This document shows positions 51,705 to 62,677 of a DNA stretch of 64,000 bases, piece by piece. A program made the translations under genes and the position numbers. Source of the stretch: Stentor coeruleus. Taxonomy: Eukaryota; Ciliophora; Heterotrichea; Heterotrichida; Stentoridae. The notes under the pieces are model-generated. The model was not told the DNA's origin. It worked only from the letters and a program-made list of their open reading frames with translations, and did no database searches. How positions within the stretch are numbered: the first letter of the stretch is position 1; every line of letters starts with the position of its first letter. Location: positions 1 to 64,000 of the forward strand of contig MPUH01000160.1 of assembly GCA_001970955.1 (NCBI GenBank). Reading direction: 5' to 3'.

Positions 51705-52808
51705 TTAATTCCTATTAGCTTTTTGTATAAGTTTCTGGGCAAGTGAGCTTTTTAAACTATTGATATCATATGTATAAGATTTAGTAGTATCTTTATTTGG
51801 TTTAGATATTCTTTGAATCTCATCCTGAAGGAGTTTAAAATTTGTTAATAGGTCTTGATGAAGCCTATCTTTATCTGTAAGCATTTTTTCAAGTGTTTCA
51901 GCTCGGAGGTTTATGTTTTTGCAATGCTCCTCAGCTGATTTTATTTGAAAACTCATAACATCTCGTTCTTTTTCAAGGTTTATACATTCAAGTGACTTAA
52001 TTTCATATGATTTTTCGATTTCCTTGAGCTTTTCTTGTATTTCATCATTGTATTTTTCCAAACTTTCATATTTTTCATTAAGCATTTCTAGCCCTTTGAG
52101 TTTATTTACTATATCGTTTATCTCAGTATCTTCGCATATTTTTTTATATTTCCTTAATTTTTTTTCTTGACTTTTAAGGTTTTTTTCCATTTCATGTTGA
52201 GTTTCTTCTAACAATCCTTGATTTTTTATCATACTTTCTATAGTCTCTTTTTGTTTTGTATTTTCTTGCATAAGATTTTCTCTATTTTTTTCTTACTTTT
52301 CATTGTGAATTGTCTTTAGTTCTGATTTTATAGGTTTAATGGCTAATTTTTTTTCTCTTAAAAGAGTTTGGATGTTTTCTTCTTCAATGTCGAGGATTTT
52401 TTGAGTTAGGGTCTCGATTTTTTCGTTAAGATTTCGAATGTTACCTTTGAGTTTGTTGTTTTCACTTAGGAGTTTTGTTTCTTTAGAAAAGGAGTTTATG
52501 CAATCCCGGCGAATGTTGAAGATTTGTTTTATTATAACTTGAGGGATAGATCGTATGTAATCTTCTGTGAAGATGTCGTAAGAATAGGGTTTTTGCTTTG
52601 GATCTTCTGATGAGTAGGATTTAAAAGAAATTTTTTTTGGTTTTTCGATTTCAGTCACACTTTGAGGGGATTCTAAATGAATCACGATACTTTCGTCTGT
52701 GCATTTAGGGAATAGTTGGTCATCAATATTTATATCTACGTCTTGGAGACTTCCTTCGTTTTTATACCTTAGTTGCTCTTTGCTGTCTTTATTAGATTTT
52801 CTTTTCAT
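51705..52808 (-). CDS. Coiled-coil protein, unknown role
   Basis: Frames 52293-52808 and 51705-52271 join through a 15-nt intron (52282-52296) to give 362 residues. The first 100 are polar with a basic start (MKRKSNKDSKEQLRYKNEG); a helix then runs to the end as a long coiled-coil (LLSENNKLKGNIRNLNEKIE, KIETLTQKILDIEEEN, ECINLEKERDVMSFQIKSAE). Typical of ciliary, basal-body or centrosomal structural proteins, but the sequence alone cannot say. Downstream of it, 393 nt away, the NEK-like gene lies on the same strand. Confidence 0.78.
52282..52296 (-). other. 15-nt intron in the coiled-coil gene
   Basis: Coding-strand GTAAGAAAAAAATAG, A at position 10. Splicing gives AAT GAA AAA GAA AAT CTT, continuing the coiled coil. 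Confidence 0.9.
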
Positions 52809-53201
52809 GTAAATTTTATTAGATTTAGGGTAGATTATAGGTAAATTTATTATGAGTATTTAGTTTTAAGTTTATATTAAATTGTGGAAAATTTAGAATA
52901 ATAGGAAAATCTCTTATTATCTTATACAATTTATAACTATAAAGCATATACTTCATTGTAAAATTACAAATAACCAAAATCAAAAAACATCATCATGAAT
53001 CATCTTAAAAACATTAAATAATCTCTTTATCATCCATAAACCTATTTCCAAAAAGCATAACACCCTATAAAATCTAATCTTAACTTCACCTCTAAAAAAA
53101 CTCATGAATCACATAACAAAAATCTCCTATAATTCACTACCTTATCTTATTCTTACATATAAAATCTAAATACAAGTTAATATTAACAAAATTTAAATAA
53201 C
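52809..53201. other. Intergenic, tandem minus-strand genes
   Basis: 393 nt. G/T-rich for the first 90 nt, then A/C-rich. No feature. Confidence 0.5.
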
Positions 53202-55274
53202 TTATCTCATCCATACAGGGTTAATAACTTGCTGTTTAACACCTTTTTGCATATACTGATGTCTTATATCATGATTACTATTCGACTTAGGAAGTGATTT
53301 TGGGACAATTTGTATAGGAGACTGAAGTACCATAGCTCCAATTCTATTAAATTTCTTTACACCTTCAGCTTCTCTCGAAGGGACTCTAACTTCTCTAGAA
53401 ACTTGCCCATTTCTATTCCCAGGCTGAGGAATAACAGGTTTATTTTCTCTTGATGATGGAATATTCTTAGGCACAAAAGGTGAATATTTTTCTTTTAAAG
53501 GTGGATTAATTATATTATAAGGTATTTGAGCTTTATCTTTTGATGATATATAATCTTGTCCACCATATATAGGATTAGAAATTTTATCTCTTGAAGATGG
53601 AATAATAGGTTGAGGAATTGGGTTATAAGGTTTTTCATTTTGTTGAGGAAGGTTGATTAAAGCATCATAAGAATTAGAGATTTTCTTTGAATAATTTACT
53701 AAGTCTTTTGATGGAGCATATTGCATTGATTGAGGTTTTTTTTCTCTTGATGATAATTCTCGAGGAGGAATATAGACTGGGGGTTTATCACGAGATGGTG
53801 GTTTATTTATATATTGTTGATAAGGAATTTGAGCTATAGGCCTACTGGGGTTATAAAGATTTGTAGGATTTTCTCTACTTGCTGACCTGGGCTGACTTGA
53901 GTTTTCTCTACTCAAAGCTTTAGGTCCATAAGAATCCCCTCTACTTGAAGGTTTTTGTGAGTAAATTTCATTCTCAACATTTTTAGCTCCAGAAACTCCA
54001 CTGGGAAGATTCTTAAGTTTATTGTCTTGATTATATTTATCACCTTGATATATTCCAATATAATTTAAAGACCCTTTATCTTTATCCAAATCCCTTCCTC
54101 CAGCAATAATTTTACTACCGATTTCATAAATTTCACCACGAATTTCCTGCTTTTTCAACTCTTTACCTTGATTTTTTCCTTCATAAACCTCAGGTTTACA
54201 AACAACTTTTTGTATTTCCCGCACATAAATCTCTTGTCCTAATTTTACCCCTGGTTTTAAATCATAAGCATTTACTTGTCTATCTCGTCCTTTTGCGCTT
54301 AGTATTCGTTTTTGCTGTATTTCAATATCAGGTCTTTTTGCATGTGCACTTAACCCTCTGTTTTTATTATCATAATTTGGCCCTGGAAGTTTTTGTTTTA
54401 AGTTTGTCATTCTTGGTTCAAATTTTATAGTACTTAATAAATCTGCTTTTTGAAGATTTGGAAGAAGTTGAATATTTATATATTTTTGTACCAGAGGGAG
54501 TTGTAGGATTTTATCACAATTTGGTCTTAGGCTTGGGTTTGTTTGAAGTAAAGATTTTATTATGCTAGATAAATCTGATGAATATTGAGAAGGGATATCA
54601 GGGTATATACCACGGATGATTTTAGTATAAAGACCTTTCATATCAGATGCTGTAAATGGAGGGGTTAAAGCTACCATTTCATAGATTACACAGCCTAAAG
54701 ACCAGATATCTGATGAAGAGTTATAAGGCTGGTCTTTCCATACTTCAGGACTCGCGTAATAAGGAGTCCCAGTCTGTGTATAAGCTAAACCCCTCTTATT
54801 AACCTTTGATACATTAAGATCCCCAAGTTTCATAACCCCTTCTCTTGATATAAAAATATTAGCGCATTTAAGGTCTCTATGTAATATCTTAGAATCATGA
54901 AGTATTTTCAACCCTTGTGTAACATGAACTAAAGTGCTCAAAATTTCGTTTTCAGGAAAAAATGATCGAGATGATTTTTGGTCGTTGATTTTTTTTAGTA
55001 AATCTCCACCTTCTGCTAATTCCATTATAATACAAAGAAGATTTGATGAATCATCTATAAAAACTTCTTTATATGCTATTATGTTTGGATGTGAGATTGA
55101 TGCTAATATACGGACTTCATTTAAAGCATTTTCTTTTTCTTTTTGTTTTAGAGATCCAAGTTGGACTTTTTTCAGGGCGTAGAATTGATTATCTGATTTT
55201 CTCCTTACCTTGTAGACGCTAGAAAACGCCCCTTCACCTAGTTTAGAGAGGATTTCGAAATCTGATATTGACAT
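53202..55274 (-). CDS. NEK-family protein kinase
   Basis: 690 residues. The kinase domain fills about 5-260: GEGAFSSVYKV, YALKKVQL, ISHPNIIAYKEVF, MELAEGGDLLKKI, HRDLKCANIFI, KLGDLNVSKV (DLN in place of DFG, Asp kept), TQTGTPYYASPEVW, SDIWSLGCVIYEM. The TQTGTPYYASPEVW segment and the DLN variant are typical of NIMA-related kinases, including ciliate and algal ones linked to cilium length. The 430-residue tail is low-complexity, with many repeats of the form SSRE or SRDK followed by Pro (for example PSSRENKPV), probably regulatory. Active by motif. Confidence 0.94.
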   Translation of the reverse strand: MSISDFEILSKLGEGAFSSVYKVRRKSDNQFYALKKVQLGSLKQKEKENALNEVRILASISHPNIIAYKEVFIDDSSNLLCIIMELAEGGDLLKKINDQKSSRSFFPENEILSTLVHVTQGLKILHDSKILHRDLKCANIFISREGVMKLGDLNVSKVNKRGLAYTQTGTPYYASPEVWKDQPYNSSSDIWSLGCVIYEMVALTPPFTASDMKGLYTKIIRGIYPDIPSQYSSDLSSIIKSLLQTNPSLRPNCDKILQLPLVQKYINIQLLPNLQKADLLSTIKFEPRMTNLKQKLPGPNYDNKNRGLSAHAKRPDIEIQQKRILSAKGRDRQVNAYDLKPGVKLGQEIYVREIQKVVCKPEVYEGKNQGKELKKQEIRGEIYEIGSKIIAGGRDLDKDKGSLNYIGIYQGDKYNQDNKLKNLPSGVSGAKNVENEIYSQKPSSRGDSYGPKALSRENSSQPRSASRENPTNLYNPSRPIAQIPYQQYINKPPSRDKPPVYIPPRELSSREKKPQSMQYAPSKDLVNYSKKISNSYDALINLPQQNEKPYNPIPQPIIPSSRDKISNPIYGGQDYISSKDKAQIPYNIINPPLKEKYSPFVPKNIPSSRENKPVIPQPGNRNGQVSREVRVPSREAEGVKKFNRIGAMVLQSPIQIVPKSLPKSNSNHDIRHQYMQKGVKQQVINPVWMR

Positions 55275-55914
55275 TTTTTATTTTTATGCCAAAATATGAG
55301 GTGTTTGATAAGGTTAGAATATAATTTTTTAAAAGAAAAGATAGTTTGTAGTGGATAAAAAAAAGGTAGTTTGTTTTATGGAATAATTTATATAGGAAAT
55401 TAATATGACTTTAAATACAAATTGTATGTTTTTAATAATAACATAATGAGATATGCTTTTTAAATATTATTTATTATATTTCGAATACCTTTTTATAAAG
55501 TATATAAGTTAGATTTAGCATTTAATAGTCTGATAATTTTAATACTATTGTATATTACATATATAAATAATCATAACTATATTCATTATCATAATTTCCA
55601 AAAAAGATTCCTATATTTATCATAATCACATATCAATAATTTTATAAGAAAATTAGCCAAAGACCTATACAATCAGCCTATAACTCTCAATCTTAAACCT
55701 TAATTTTCATTTTATACTATTAAAATAATAAATAAACAAAACTCTCATAAAAAAGCATCTAAAAAAGATTCTAAAATTAACTAACTAACTAAGCCTATCT
55801 TACTTTTAAGTATAAGCTGNCTTATACTATTAAAATAATAAATAAACAAAACTCTCATAAAAATCATCTAAAAAAGATTCTAAAATTAACTAACTAACTA
55901 AGCCTATCTTACTT
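55275..55914. other. Intergenic, tandem minus-strand genes, with an assembly join
   Basis: 640 nt. G/T/A-rich left, A/C-rich right. An N-marked overlap covers 55712-55928, which reaches into the 3' end of the next gene. Confidence 0.55.
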
Positions 55915-55928
55915 TTAAGTATAAGCTG
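55712..55928. repeat. Unmerged contig overlap around N at 55820 (about 108 nt x2)
   Basis: 55712-55819 and 55822-55928 match except for one substitution and one indel in an A run. The left copy repeats the last few codons and 3' flank of the Cys-rich gene. Confidence 0.88.
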
Positions 55929-58253
55929 GATAAGCAGGATATGCAGGATATACTGGATAAGCAGGTAATACCGTATTATTGCAATCATTTGGATACAATG
56001 GATATGCAGGATATGAAGGATATGCAGGATATTCTTGTACTTCCGAATAATTACTAGGATAAGGTGGATAATTAGGATAATTCGGGTATTCTGGATAAGC
56101 AGGACATTCATGACCTGAAGGAGTAGGTGGGACAGGTGGGCTAGGATTATAATTGTTAATAAAATTCATCATTATCCAATACTCTGGGAAATATGCATCC
56201 TGTAAACAATCTTCATAAAAATTAATCCATACACTCTGTTTATAATAAGTAAGATTTGTCATATACAATGAAAAATTATACATTGCTTCAGATGATCCTT
56301 CAAAACACTCTCTCCTCACAGCATAAGAATTGCAGTTTCCCCATGACCCGACTGTGCTATTAAATAAACTAACAGCATTTTGCATATGAATATCCCCTTC
56401 AAAATCAGGACAAATACCAAATCCATAAAAGCCACAAGTACAGCTTTTTGAATAAACAAGACTTGAATCGTAACATAAATTTTGTAAAGTACAGCCTCTA
56501 CTACTCTGACTATAAGGAGCTGATTCACAATACATTCCACTATCATTTAATACAGCAAAAGCACTTCTACAAGCAGGACTATATCCAGTTTGAGTATAAT
56601 TCGTATTACTATAATTAACAGATTGTCCATTATATAAAGAATACATTCCAACACATTGGCCATATGAACATACAAATCCATTTACACACATTGTATCATT
56701 ATTACAAAAACCTCCATTATATGATTGGTAATCACAAAAACCTGTTGAGTTACAATATAATCCAGGGTTACAATCATATGGATTATAGCAATAATTTCCA
56801 TAACTAAACCCATTACAAGTGTTATTTAGACAATAACCTGATGTACATTGATTACTTGAATTACAATGTTCTCCTGGGTATCTATTTATTGTTGTATCAA
56901 CACATGTACCATTTGTAAAATTTAAAGGTGATCCTGCTTGGCATGTATTATTGTTATAACAACTGGAGACCATGGCTGTGGTTTGGAGATATGAATATAA
57001 AATGCTATTATCAGAAAAAACACATTGGTTATAATTCCATGATGAAGTGTTGTTTGTACATGAATATACTGGGCATATAGGAAGTACAGCTTGGTTTTCT
57101 ATTTGGATTAGAATATTATTATAATCTGCATTTATTGTCTGATTTACACATGAAGTGTTGTTTACTTGCTTAACCCATTCGTTTTTAAAATACAAGTCAG
57201 CATTTGCACTCCAATTTAAGAATAATTCTAATTGAAATGGTAATAAATTCACAAAACAGGAATAAGAATATCTTTTAAATGTATGACACTGATAACTATA
57301 CATTGTTAAAGCTGATAATCCTTGTATCATTTGTTGGACTTGAGGATCACCTTCGAATAAAGGACAATAACTGTTACCATCATATCCACAGGTACAGTTT
57401 TTGTATTCAGTACCATTTGATGATTGGCATGGTGTGTCTAGGGAACAGGGTGTTAAGTTTGCAGATTTACTCATTGGAGCTGGAGCACAATAACCATTTA
57501 GAGCATAGCCAGATAGACATGATGGCCATAATCCAATTGGTAAGGAGTTATTTGTAGGGGAACCATTTTGAAGGCTGAAATAACTTACGCATACTCCCAA
57601 ATCGCATGTTGCGCCGTTTGAGCATTCGAATGTATTTTCGCATCTTTGTCCAACAGACACCTGAGGAGTGCACATATTATTAATCGATAAACAATATAAC
57701 CCAACACCACATTGAGCAGTACTATTGCAAGCCTGATAAGTGACCAGACCGATGCATACATTATATTGATCACAGAGGTTAGAAAGGCAATCAGAATTTT
57801 CATAGCAATAATCTCCAGGAAGCATTTTTTCTGGATATTCGCAATAGCTATTAGAACCATTGGAAAATCTACACNTCTGATAAGTGACCAGACCGATGCA
57901 TACATTATATTGATCACAGTAGCCAGAAAGGCAATCAGAATTTTCATAGCAATAATCTCCAGGAAGCATTTTTTCTGGATATTCGCAATAGCTATTAGAA
58001 CCATTGGAAAATCTACACTCAAAGCCATTAACACAAGGGGTGATTGAATAAGTTTCGNATAGCTATTAGAACCATTGGAAAATCTACACTCAAAGCCATT
58101 AACACAAGGGGTGATTGAATAAGTTTCGAGTCCTGAGTAATTGTAGTAATCGATGCACTTATAATTTGATGGAGGACCATATGTGCAATTGTATAATGGG
58201 CATGAAGTTGAAGAGGCCAGCATGGTCTCAAGTAATATCGTACTAGCCAGCAT
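55915..58253 (-). CDS. Secreted Cys-rich protein with YPAYP tail
   Basis: Starts MLASTILLETMLASSTSC, a short hydrophobic leader. The body is packed with cysteine-rich modules of Dickkopf/EGF-like spacing: GDYCYENSDCLSGYCDQYNVC, GQRCENTFECSNGATCDLGVC, GEHCNSSNQCTSGYCLNNTC, alternating with larger domains (PxCLSGYALNGYCAPAP ... CTCGYDGNSYCP). It is rich in NxT/NxS sequons. The C-terminal 60 residues are YPAYP-type repeats. Two N joins lie inside: 57733-58018 and 57988-58128. Collapsing the 71-nt and 144-nt offsets restores one frame of 707 residues; the 71-nt one is required. No GPI or TM end is seen. Surface-coat or extracellular matrix protein is likely; function unknown. Ciliates have large families of such proteins. 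Confidence 0.8.
57733..58018. repeat. 142-nt repeated segment around N at 57875
   Basis: 57733-57874 and 57877-58018 match except for a 5-base block that changes SNL to SGY in the protein. The N plus one extra base gives an offset of 144 nt (48 codons). It may be a contig overlap between alleles or two real copies of a 48-residue module with a hidden gap. Confidence 0.8.
57988..58128. repeat. Unmerged contig overlap around N at 58058 (70 nt x2), breaks a CDS
   Basis: 57988-58057 and 58059-58128 are identical 70-nt copies; the 71-nt offset shifts the frame, and collapsing it restores one ORF. Confidence 0.92.
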
Positions 58254-59204
58254 TTATATCCATAAAAAAAACACCATATAACCTAAGAAATTTTAATCGC
58301 CTATCAAGTACTTATAATATAAAAGGAACTAAAAATTATATCAAAATTTAACTTTGCCTGTATATAAGAGAAATAAGAATGTGTTTATATTTATATTATA
58401 GGTTGTATTTATTAATAGGAGAAAATAATAGTATGATATTTGGCTGTTTGGGTTGAAAATATTCTTATTCTTTTAACTATGATATTCTATGAAGCCATAT
58501 GCTATAACTGCATACTTAAAATTTTCTGATGTCTTCATTCAATACTACATAACAAAAAATAGTGTTACTGTACCTCGATTTTGATCAGCATGAGAACTTT
58601 TTTTTCGTTATAAATCACTATTTTTAAATAAAAATAAACTCTCCAAATCTCTAAAGCTTTTCTTGAAATAAATGGGGGTGAAAAGGATAATATTTTGATT
58701 AAGACTGATATATTAAATGATTAAAAATATTTCCAACATGCTATAGGAAGCTAGGCTGTATTTATTATTACATTATAATACATTGAACATCTTTTAAAAA
58801 AAATTATAATATCTTTCTTTTAAATGAACACAATTTATATATTATATCATAAAGTATATTGATAAGTTATTTAGATTCTCAAGGTTAAGTATTAAGGACA
58901 TTACGTTAAAAAATTGTAGAATGATTAAAATTTTATAATAAAATAATATTTTTGAAGTATTGTAGCTATAACCCACTACCTTTGTATATTTTATTTGATA
59001 TTTTTTTCTCCTCAGGACTTAGATTGCTTTAATAAAAAAAAAAATATTCACATCAAAAATTTTATGATAATTTGCTGAATATAATATACTAAGTTAAGCA
59101 ACTTTAACTTCTATATATAAGAGTATATATGATTATGATAACAAATATAGTTGATATTATTTAATTACAAAGGTTTTAATGAAACTTTAAAAGCAAATTT
59201 TTAT
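58254..59204. other. Intergenic, tandem minus-strand genes
   Basis: 950 nt, very AT-rich, G/T/A-leaning in the middle. T and A runs. No ORF or RNA recognised. Confidence 0.5.
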
Positions 59205-59501
59205 TTAAGAATCGATATCCATTCTATTCTCATCTAAGACTTGTTTGTGATTCTGACCAGCATTGTTTTTGAATTCCTCAACAAAATTCGATTCGTTTCT
59301 ATCTGTATTAGGCAACTTCCTAGATATTCCACCCTGAGGAGCCCCAGCAGAAGTAAATCCTTCAAAATCAAAAGCAAAATCTTCTTGTGCATTATTGTTA
59401 CGTAAAGAGCTTGAAGGTGTTCTACTCCAGTCATCAGGCTCATCGACTGTTTGTGCTTCTTTATCTTTTATCTGCTTGACTTTTCTCTGCTTCTTCATCA
59501 T
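59205..59501 (-). CDS. Small hydrophilic protein, 98 aa
   Basis: 98 residues. A basic start (MMKKQRKVKQIKDKEAQT) is followed by an acidic, Asn/Asp-rich remainder with FDFEGFTSAG, a possible short interaction motif, and SRKLPN. Disordered by composition; no TM or signal. Its flanks show the usual skew weakly. A real but unassigned gene is likely; overprediction is possible. Confidence 0.5.
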   Translation of the reverse strand: MMKKQRKVKQIKDKEAQTVDEPDDWSRTPSSSLRNNNAQEDFAFDFEGFTSAGAPQGGISRKLPNTDRNESNFVEEFKNNAGQNHKQVLDENRMDIDS

Positions 59502-60327
59502 ATATTTTATATGCCAACAATCTAATAGCTTACTAAATTATCTATACAAAGAAAAGATATTATTAATCAAGAACATAAGTATTTTTATTCGAGTATCTCA
59601 TTTTTTAGCAGAAATATATTTACAATATTAACAAAAAAAGCTTGAAAAATCATCCCAATAAAGATTTTCCTTTTATCAAATAGCATTCTAGCTATACTTA
59701 TGCACAAAATTTTAGTATTTTATAGTCTATAATTACCCAAAACTTCATCAAAATTTTTTAACTAAACTGATCTCAAAGCACTTATAACTTAATTTTCTAA
59801 ATCGACTTAATCGTCAAGCTAATAATCTTATAATCAGCCAATATTTTCTTCAATTTTTTAGCTTTGTCTTTTCGATTTCTATATAATTATTTCTGCATTT
59901 TTATCTTTTATTATTTTATATATTTGCTATGAGTCGGATTAATAATCTAATAACCTATAATTCGTATTTCTTCATATTTAGAATTCGAAGTATCTATATT
60001 TTTTATATTTGCTTTAAAGTGATTATCCATTTTCTATCTATATACAAGCTAATAATTATAGTGTGATTATAAAGTACATACATTAGATAATATATATATT
60101 TTTTTTAATATTACATATAATATCTATAAACAAAATACTTACTTTTATAGTATAAAAATCTAAAAAATACAAAATATTTATATACAAACTTTTACAAACT
60201 AGGAATACTTTTTCCTATATCAAACTTTGAATTCTGTTTCAACAAAAATATAAACTCCCAATCTGTTCGTCCCCTAAACCTTAATCTCCTACATCAAAAA
60301 CTTATAATTTTTATGCATAGCCTATAA
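59502..60327. other. Divergent intergenic region
   Basis: 826 nt, AT-rich, A/C-leaning before the Myb start. No feature recognised. Confidence 0.5.
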
Positions 60328-60999
60328 ATGTCAGAAGAACTATCAAAATCATCGAAATTTCCTATTAAACTCGAAGATGGTACTTGGCTTGTGCAATGCA
60401 AACTAGACCAAGCCAGCCAAAAATTTATCCCACTTCACGACCCAAACGACATAGAAAATAAATCATTACAAAAAAATGAGTGGACCGAACAAGAAGAAAA
60501 ACTACTTGAGGAGCTGATTTTGTTTAAAGGCTCTAAAAAGTGGACAAATATTGCAAATAAACTTAATGATGTCTTCCACAATGGTGAAATGTTTCGTTTA
60601 GGTAAACATTGTAGAGAAAGGTGGCTAAATCATCTTGATCCAAGTCTTAAAAAAAGTGAATGGACTCCTGAAGAAGATGAAGTGATTTTAACAAATCAAG
60701 CTAAAATCGGGAATAAATGGAGTATTATATCAAAATTACTCCCTGGGAGGACGGAAAATCAGGTAAAAAATCGATGGAAAAGTATTTTAAGGAAGGCGTC
60801 GAAATGGATTAGAAATGGGATTAGTGGGATTAAAGTTGAATGGGGAGGGGAAGTTGGATGTGGAGAAGGGAGTGATTGTGGGGATGTTTATGAGGATATG
60901 AATAAAAAATGCTTTCAAAACACATGTTGTGAACTTGAAAACGAAATGCAAGCCATTTATTTTGACTACTTAGATTCACCGTCTTATTTTTATACGTAG
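60328..60999 (+). CDS. R2R3-type Myb DNA-binding protein
   Basis: 223 residues with two Myb repeats at about 50-158: first WTEQEEKLLEELILFKGSKKW with CRERWLNHLDP, second WTPEEDEVILTNQAKIGNKW with NQVKNRWKSILRKA. The three-tryptophan pattern is intact in each. The family binds YAACKG-type DNA and acts as transcription regulators; short proteins with only R2R3 and a tail are common in ciliates. The tail is Gly/Glu-rich with cysteines. Converges with the next gene. Confidence 0.93.
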   Translation: MSEELSKSSKFPIKLEDGTWLVQCKLDQASQKFIPLHDPNDIENKSLQKNEWTEQEEKLLEELILFKGSKKWTNIANKLNDVFHNGEMFRLGKHCRERWLNHLDPSLKKSEWTPEEDEVILTNQAKIGNKWSIISKLLPGRTENQVKNRWKSILRKASKWIRNGISGIKVEWGGEVGCGEGSDCGDVYEDMNKKCFQNTCCELENEMQAIYFDYLDSPSYFYT

Positions 61000-61194
61000 T
61001 ATACAATAGTAATAATTGGTTTATTATTTTGATTGTGAATGGTTAAGATTTTATATAATAGTTGGGGTTTTAGGTATAAGTTGATATGATATTTAAATAG
61101 AAAAAAAATTAGTTTTAATTGGATTGATAGTTTTTTTAGAGCAGCCTTTATATGATTATAAAACTATTTTAATGAGCCTGTATAAAGAAAAAAC

Positions 61195-62460
61195 TTAGTA
61201 TTTATGTTTTTTATAAGGTAAAGATCCTGCCTCATAAGTATCTTCCTGAGTTTTCCTAGGGTAATATTTTTTAAAATCACCCTTCTTATTATTTCTATCA
61301 AAAAAATTCCCATTATATCCATCTCTAGAACTTGTATATTCATTAGTATCATGTTCTGCATTCTTATACTGATTACCTAATCCTCCATCATTTATAGCTT
61401 CCCCATTAAATTTTTTCTTAGCATAACATTTATTTGCTGTATGTCCTTTTCTAAGACATTTATAGCAAGTTATGTTATCAAATCCATTTTCTCCTTTAGG
61501 AAAAGACTGATGAAATTTTGGTTTGAATGTGCATTCCTTAGCTCCATGACCAGGTTTATTGCAATTTGGACATACCACAACTTGGAAATTTTGTTTTTCA
61601 ACTATTGCTGATCCATCATATTTTCTTTTAGCAAAGCATTCTTTTACTGAGTGTCCAGTTCTTGCACATCGGGCGCATATTATTACTTTAGACTGTTGTT
61701 GAACTGGCTCTTCATCAGGTTCTTCTAAGAAAATTGTCCCATCAGCTCGAGTAGTTGCTTCACATTCTTTAGCAACATGTCCTGGGCGATAACATCTTCC
61801 ACAATTGTTAGATATTACTTTAGGTTGTGGATTATTTATATTACTGATTTTTGGTTTACTTAAGTTTTGACTAGATACTTGACTTATTTTTGAACTATCC
61901 TGAGATTTTTGTTCCTTTTCAATAGTATCTTCAGTGATTTGTGATTTAGTAGCATTTATCAACAACTTAGTCTCTTCCTTATCTTTATCATCATTCTTAT
62001 TCATAGATTTATTTTTATCTAAAAAGATAGTTTTCTCATCATCAGAAATAGAATCATCACTATCAGTTTCATAGCTTTCAGTAGGAGATGTTGGACAGAA
62101 TAAACTAAAATCAGTATCTTGAGATATTCCATCAAGATCTTTTTGAATAATTTCCAAATCTTTCTTACTAAGAACAAGTTCTTTATATTTTCCACCACGA
62201 ACATTGCTTATACCATAGTTTTTCATATAAATCTTAGTGTATCTATCTTCATCTGTTTCAGTTGTTTCTATAAAAGTTTCAAGAACTCTAAGTGGAGGAT
62301 ATACAGAAGTCCATCGAGGAGCATATGAGATGCATGATTCAAGGATAAAATTTTTATTATCTTTCTTAATACTGCCAACAAGATATTTTTGATTGCTGCA
62401 TTCAATTATATAGATTAGCTTGACTTGTCTTGAAAGTTTTGATTTTTGTGGTGATAACAT
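61195..62460 (-). CDS. GIY-YIG-like domain fused to CCHC zinc knuckles
   Basis: 421 residues. N-terminus (about 10-110) resembles a GIY-YIG-like fold: VKLIYIIECSNQKYLVGS, PRWTSVYPP, then the block YMKNYGISNVRGGKY that marks a family of virus- and protist-borne GIY-YIG-like proteins. The catalytic Tyr-Ile-Gly is changed to LVG, so nuclease activity is doubtful. After an acidic linker there are four CCHC knuckles: CGRCYRPGHVAKEC, CARCARTGHSVKEC, CPNCNKPGHGAKEC, CYKCLRKGHTANKC. The tail is basic and Tyr/Lys-rich. Binding to single-stranded nucleic acid is likely; the enzymatic role is open. No capsid or integrase neighbours are present. Confidence 0.8.
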   Translation of the reverse strand: MLSPQKSKLSRQVKLIYIIECSNQKYLVGSIKKDNKNFILESCISYAPRWTSVYPPLRVLETFIETTETDEDRYTKIYMKNYGISNVRGGKYKELVLSKKDLEIIQKDLDGISQDTDFSLFCPTSPTESYETDSDDSISDDEKTIFLDKNKSMNKNDDKDKEETKLLINATKSQITEDTIEKEQKSQDSSKISQVSSQNLSKPKISNINNPQPKVISNNCGRCYRPGHVAKECEATTRADGTIFLEEPDEEPVQQQSKVIICARCARTGHSVKECFAKRKYDGSAIVEKQNFQVVVCPNCNKPGHGAKECTFKPKFHQSFPKGENGFDNITCYKCLRKGHTANKCYAKKKFNGEAINDGGLGNQYKNAEHDTNEYTSSRDGYNGNFFDRNNKKGDFKKYYPRKTQEDTYEAGSLPYKKHKY

Positions 62461-62677
62461 TATTAAGGGGCTTCTGGGGGCACTTTGAGTATATTATATT
62501 TTTAGAGATTAGGAATTATTCCTTCTCTAAATTTCTAACATCAAAAAATATCTCCTAATCTCCTAATCTCATATTCTAAAATTCTCATTCATATTAAACC
62601 CATCTCTTAAACTTCTTATTTTTTCATCTAAAATTCTAGTTCAAATATTAAAATTTCGACAATTAAATAATCGTTAA

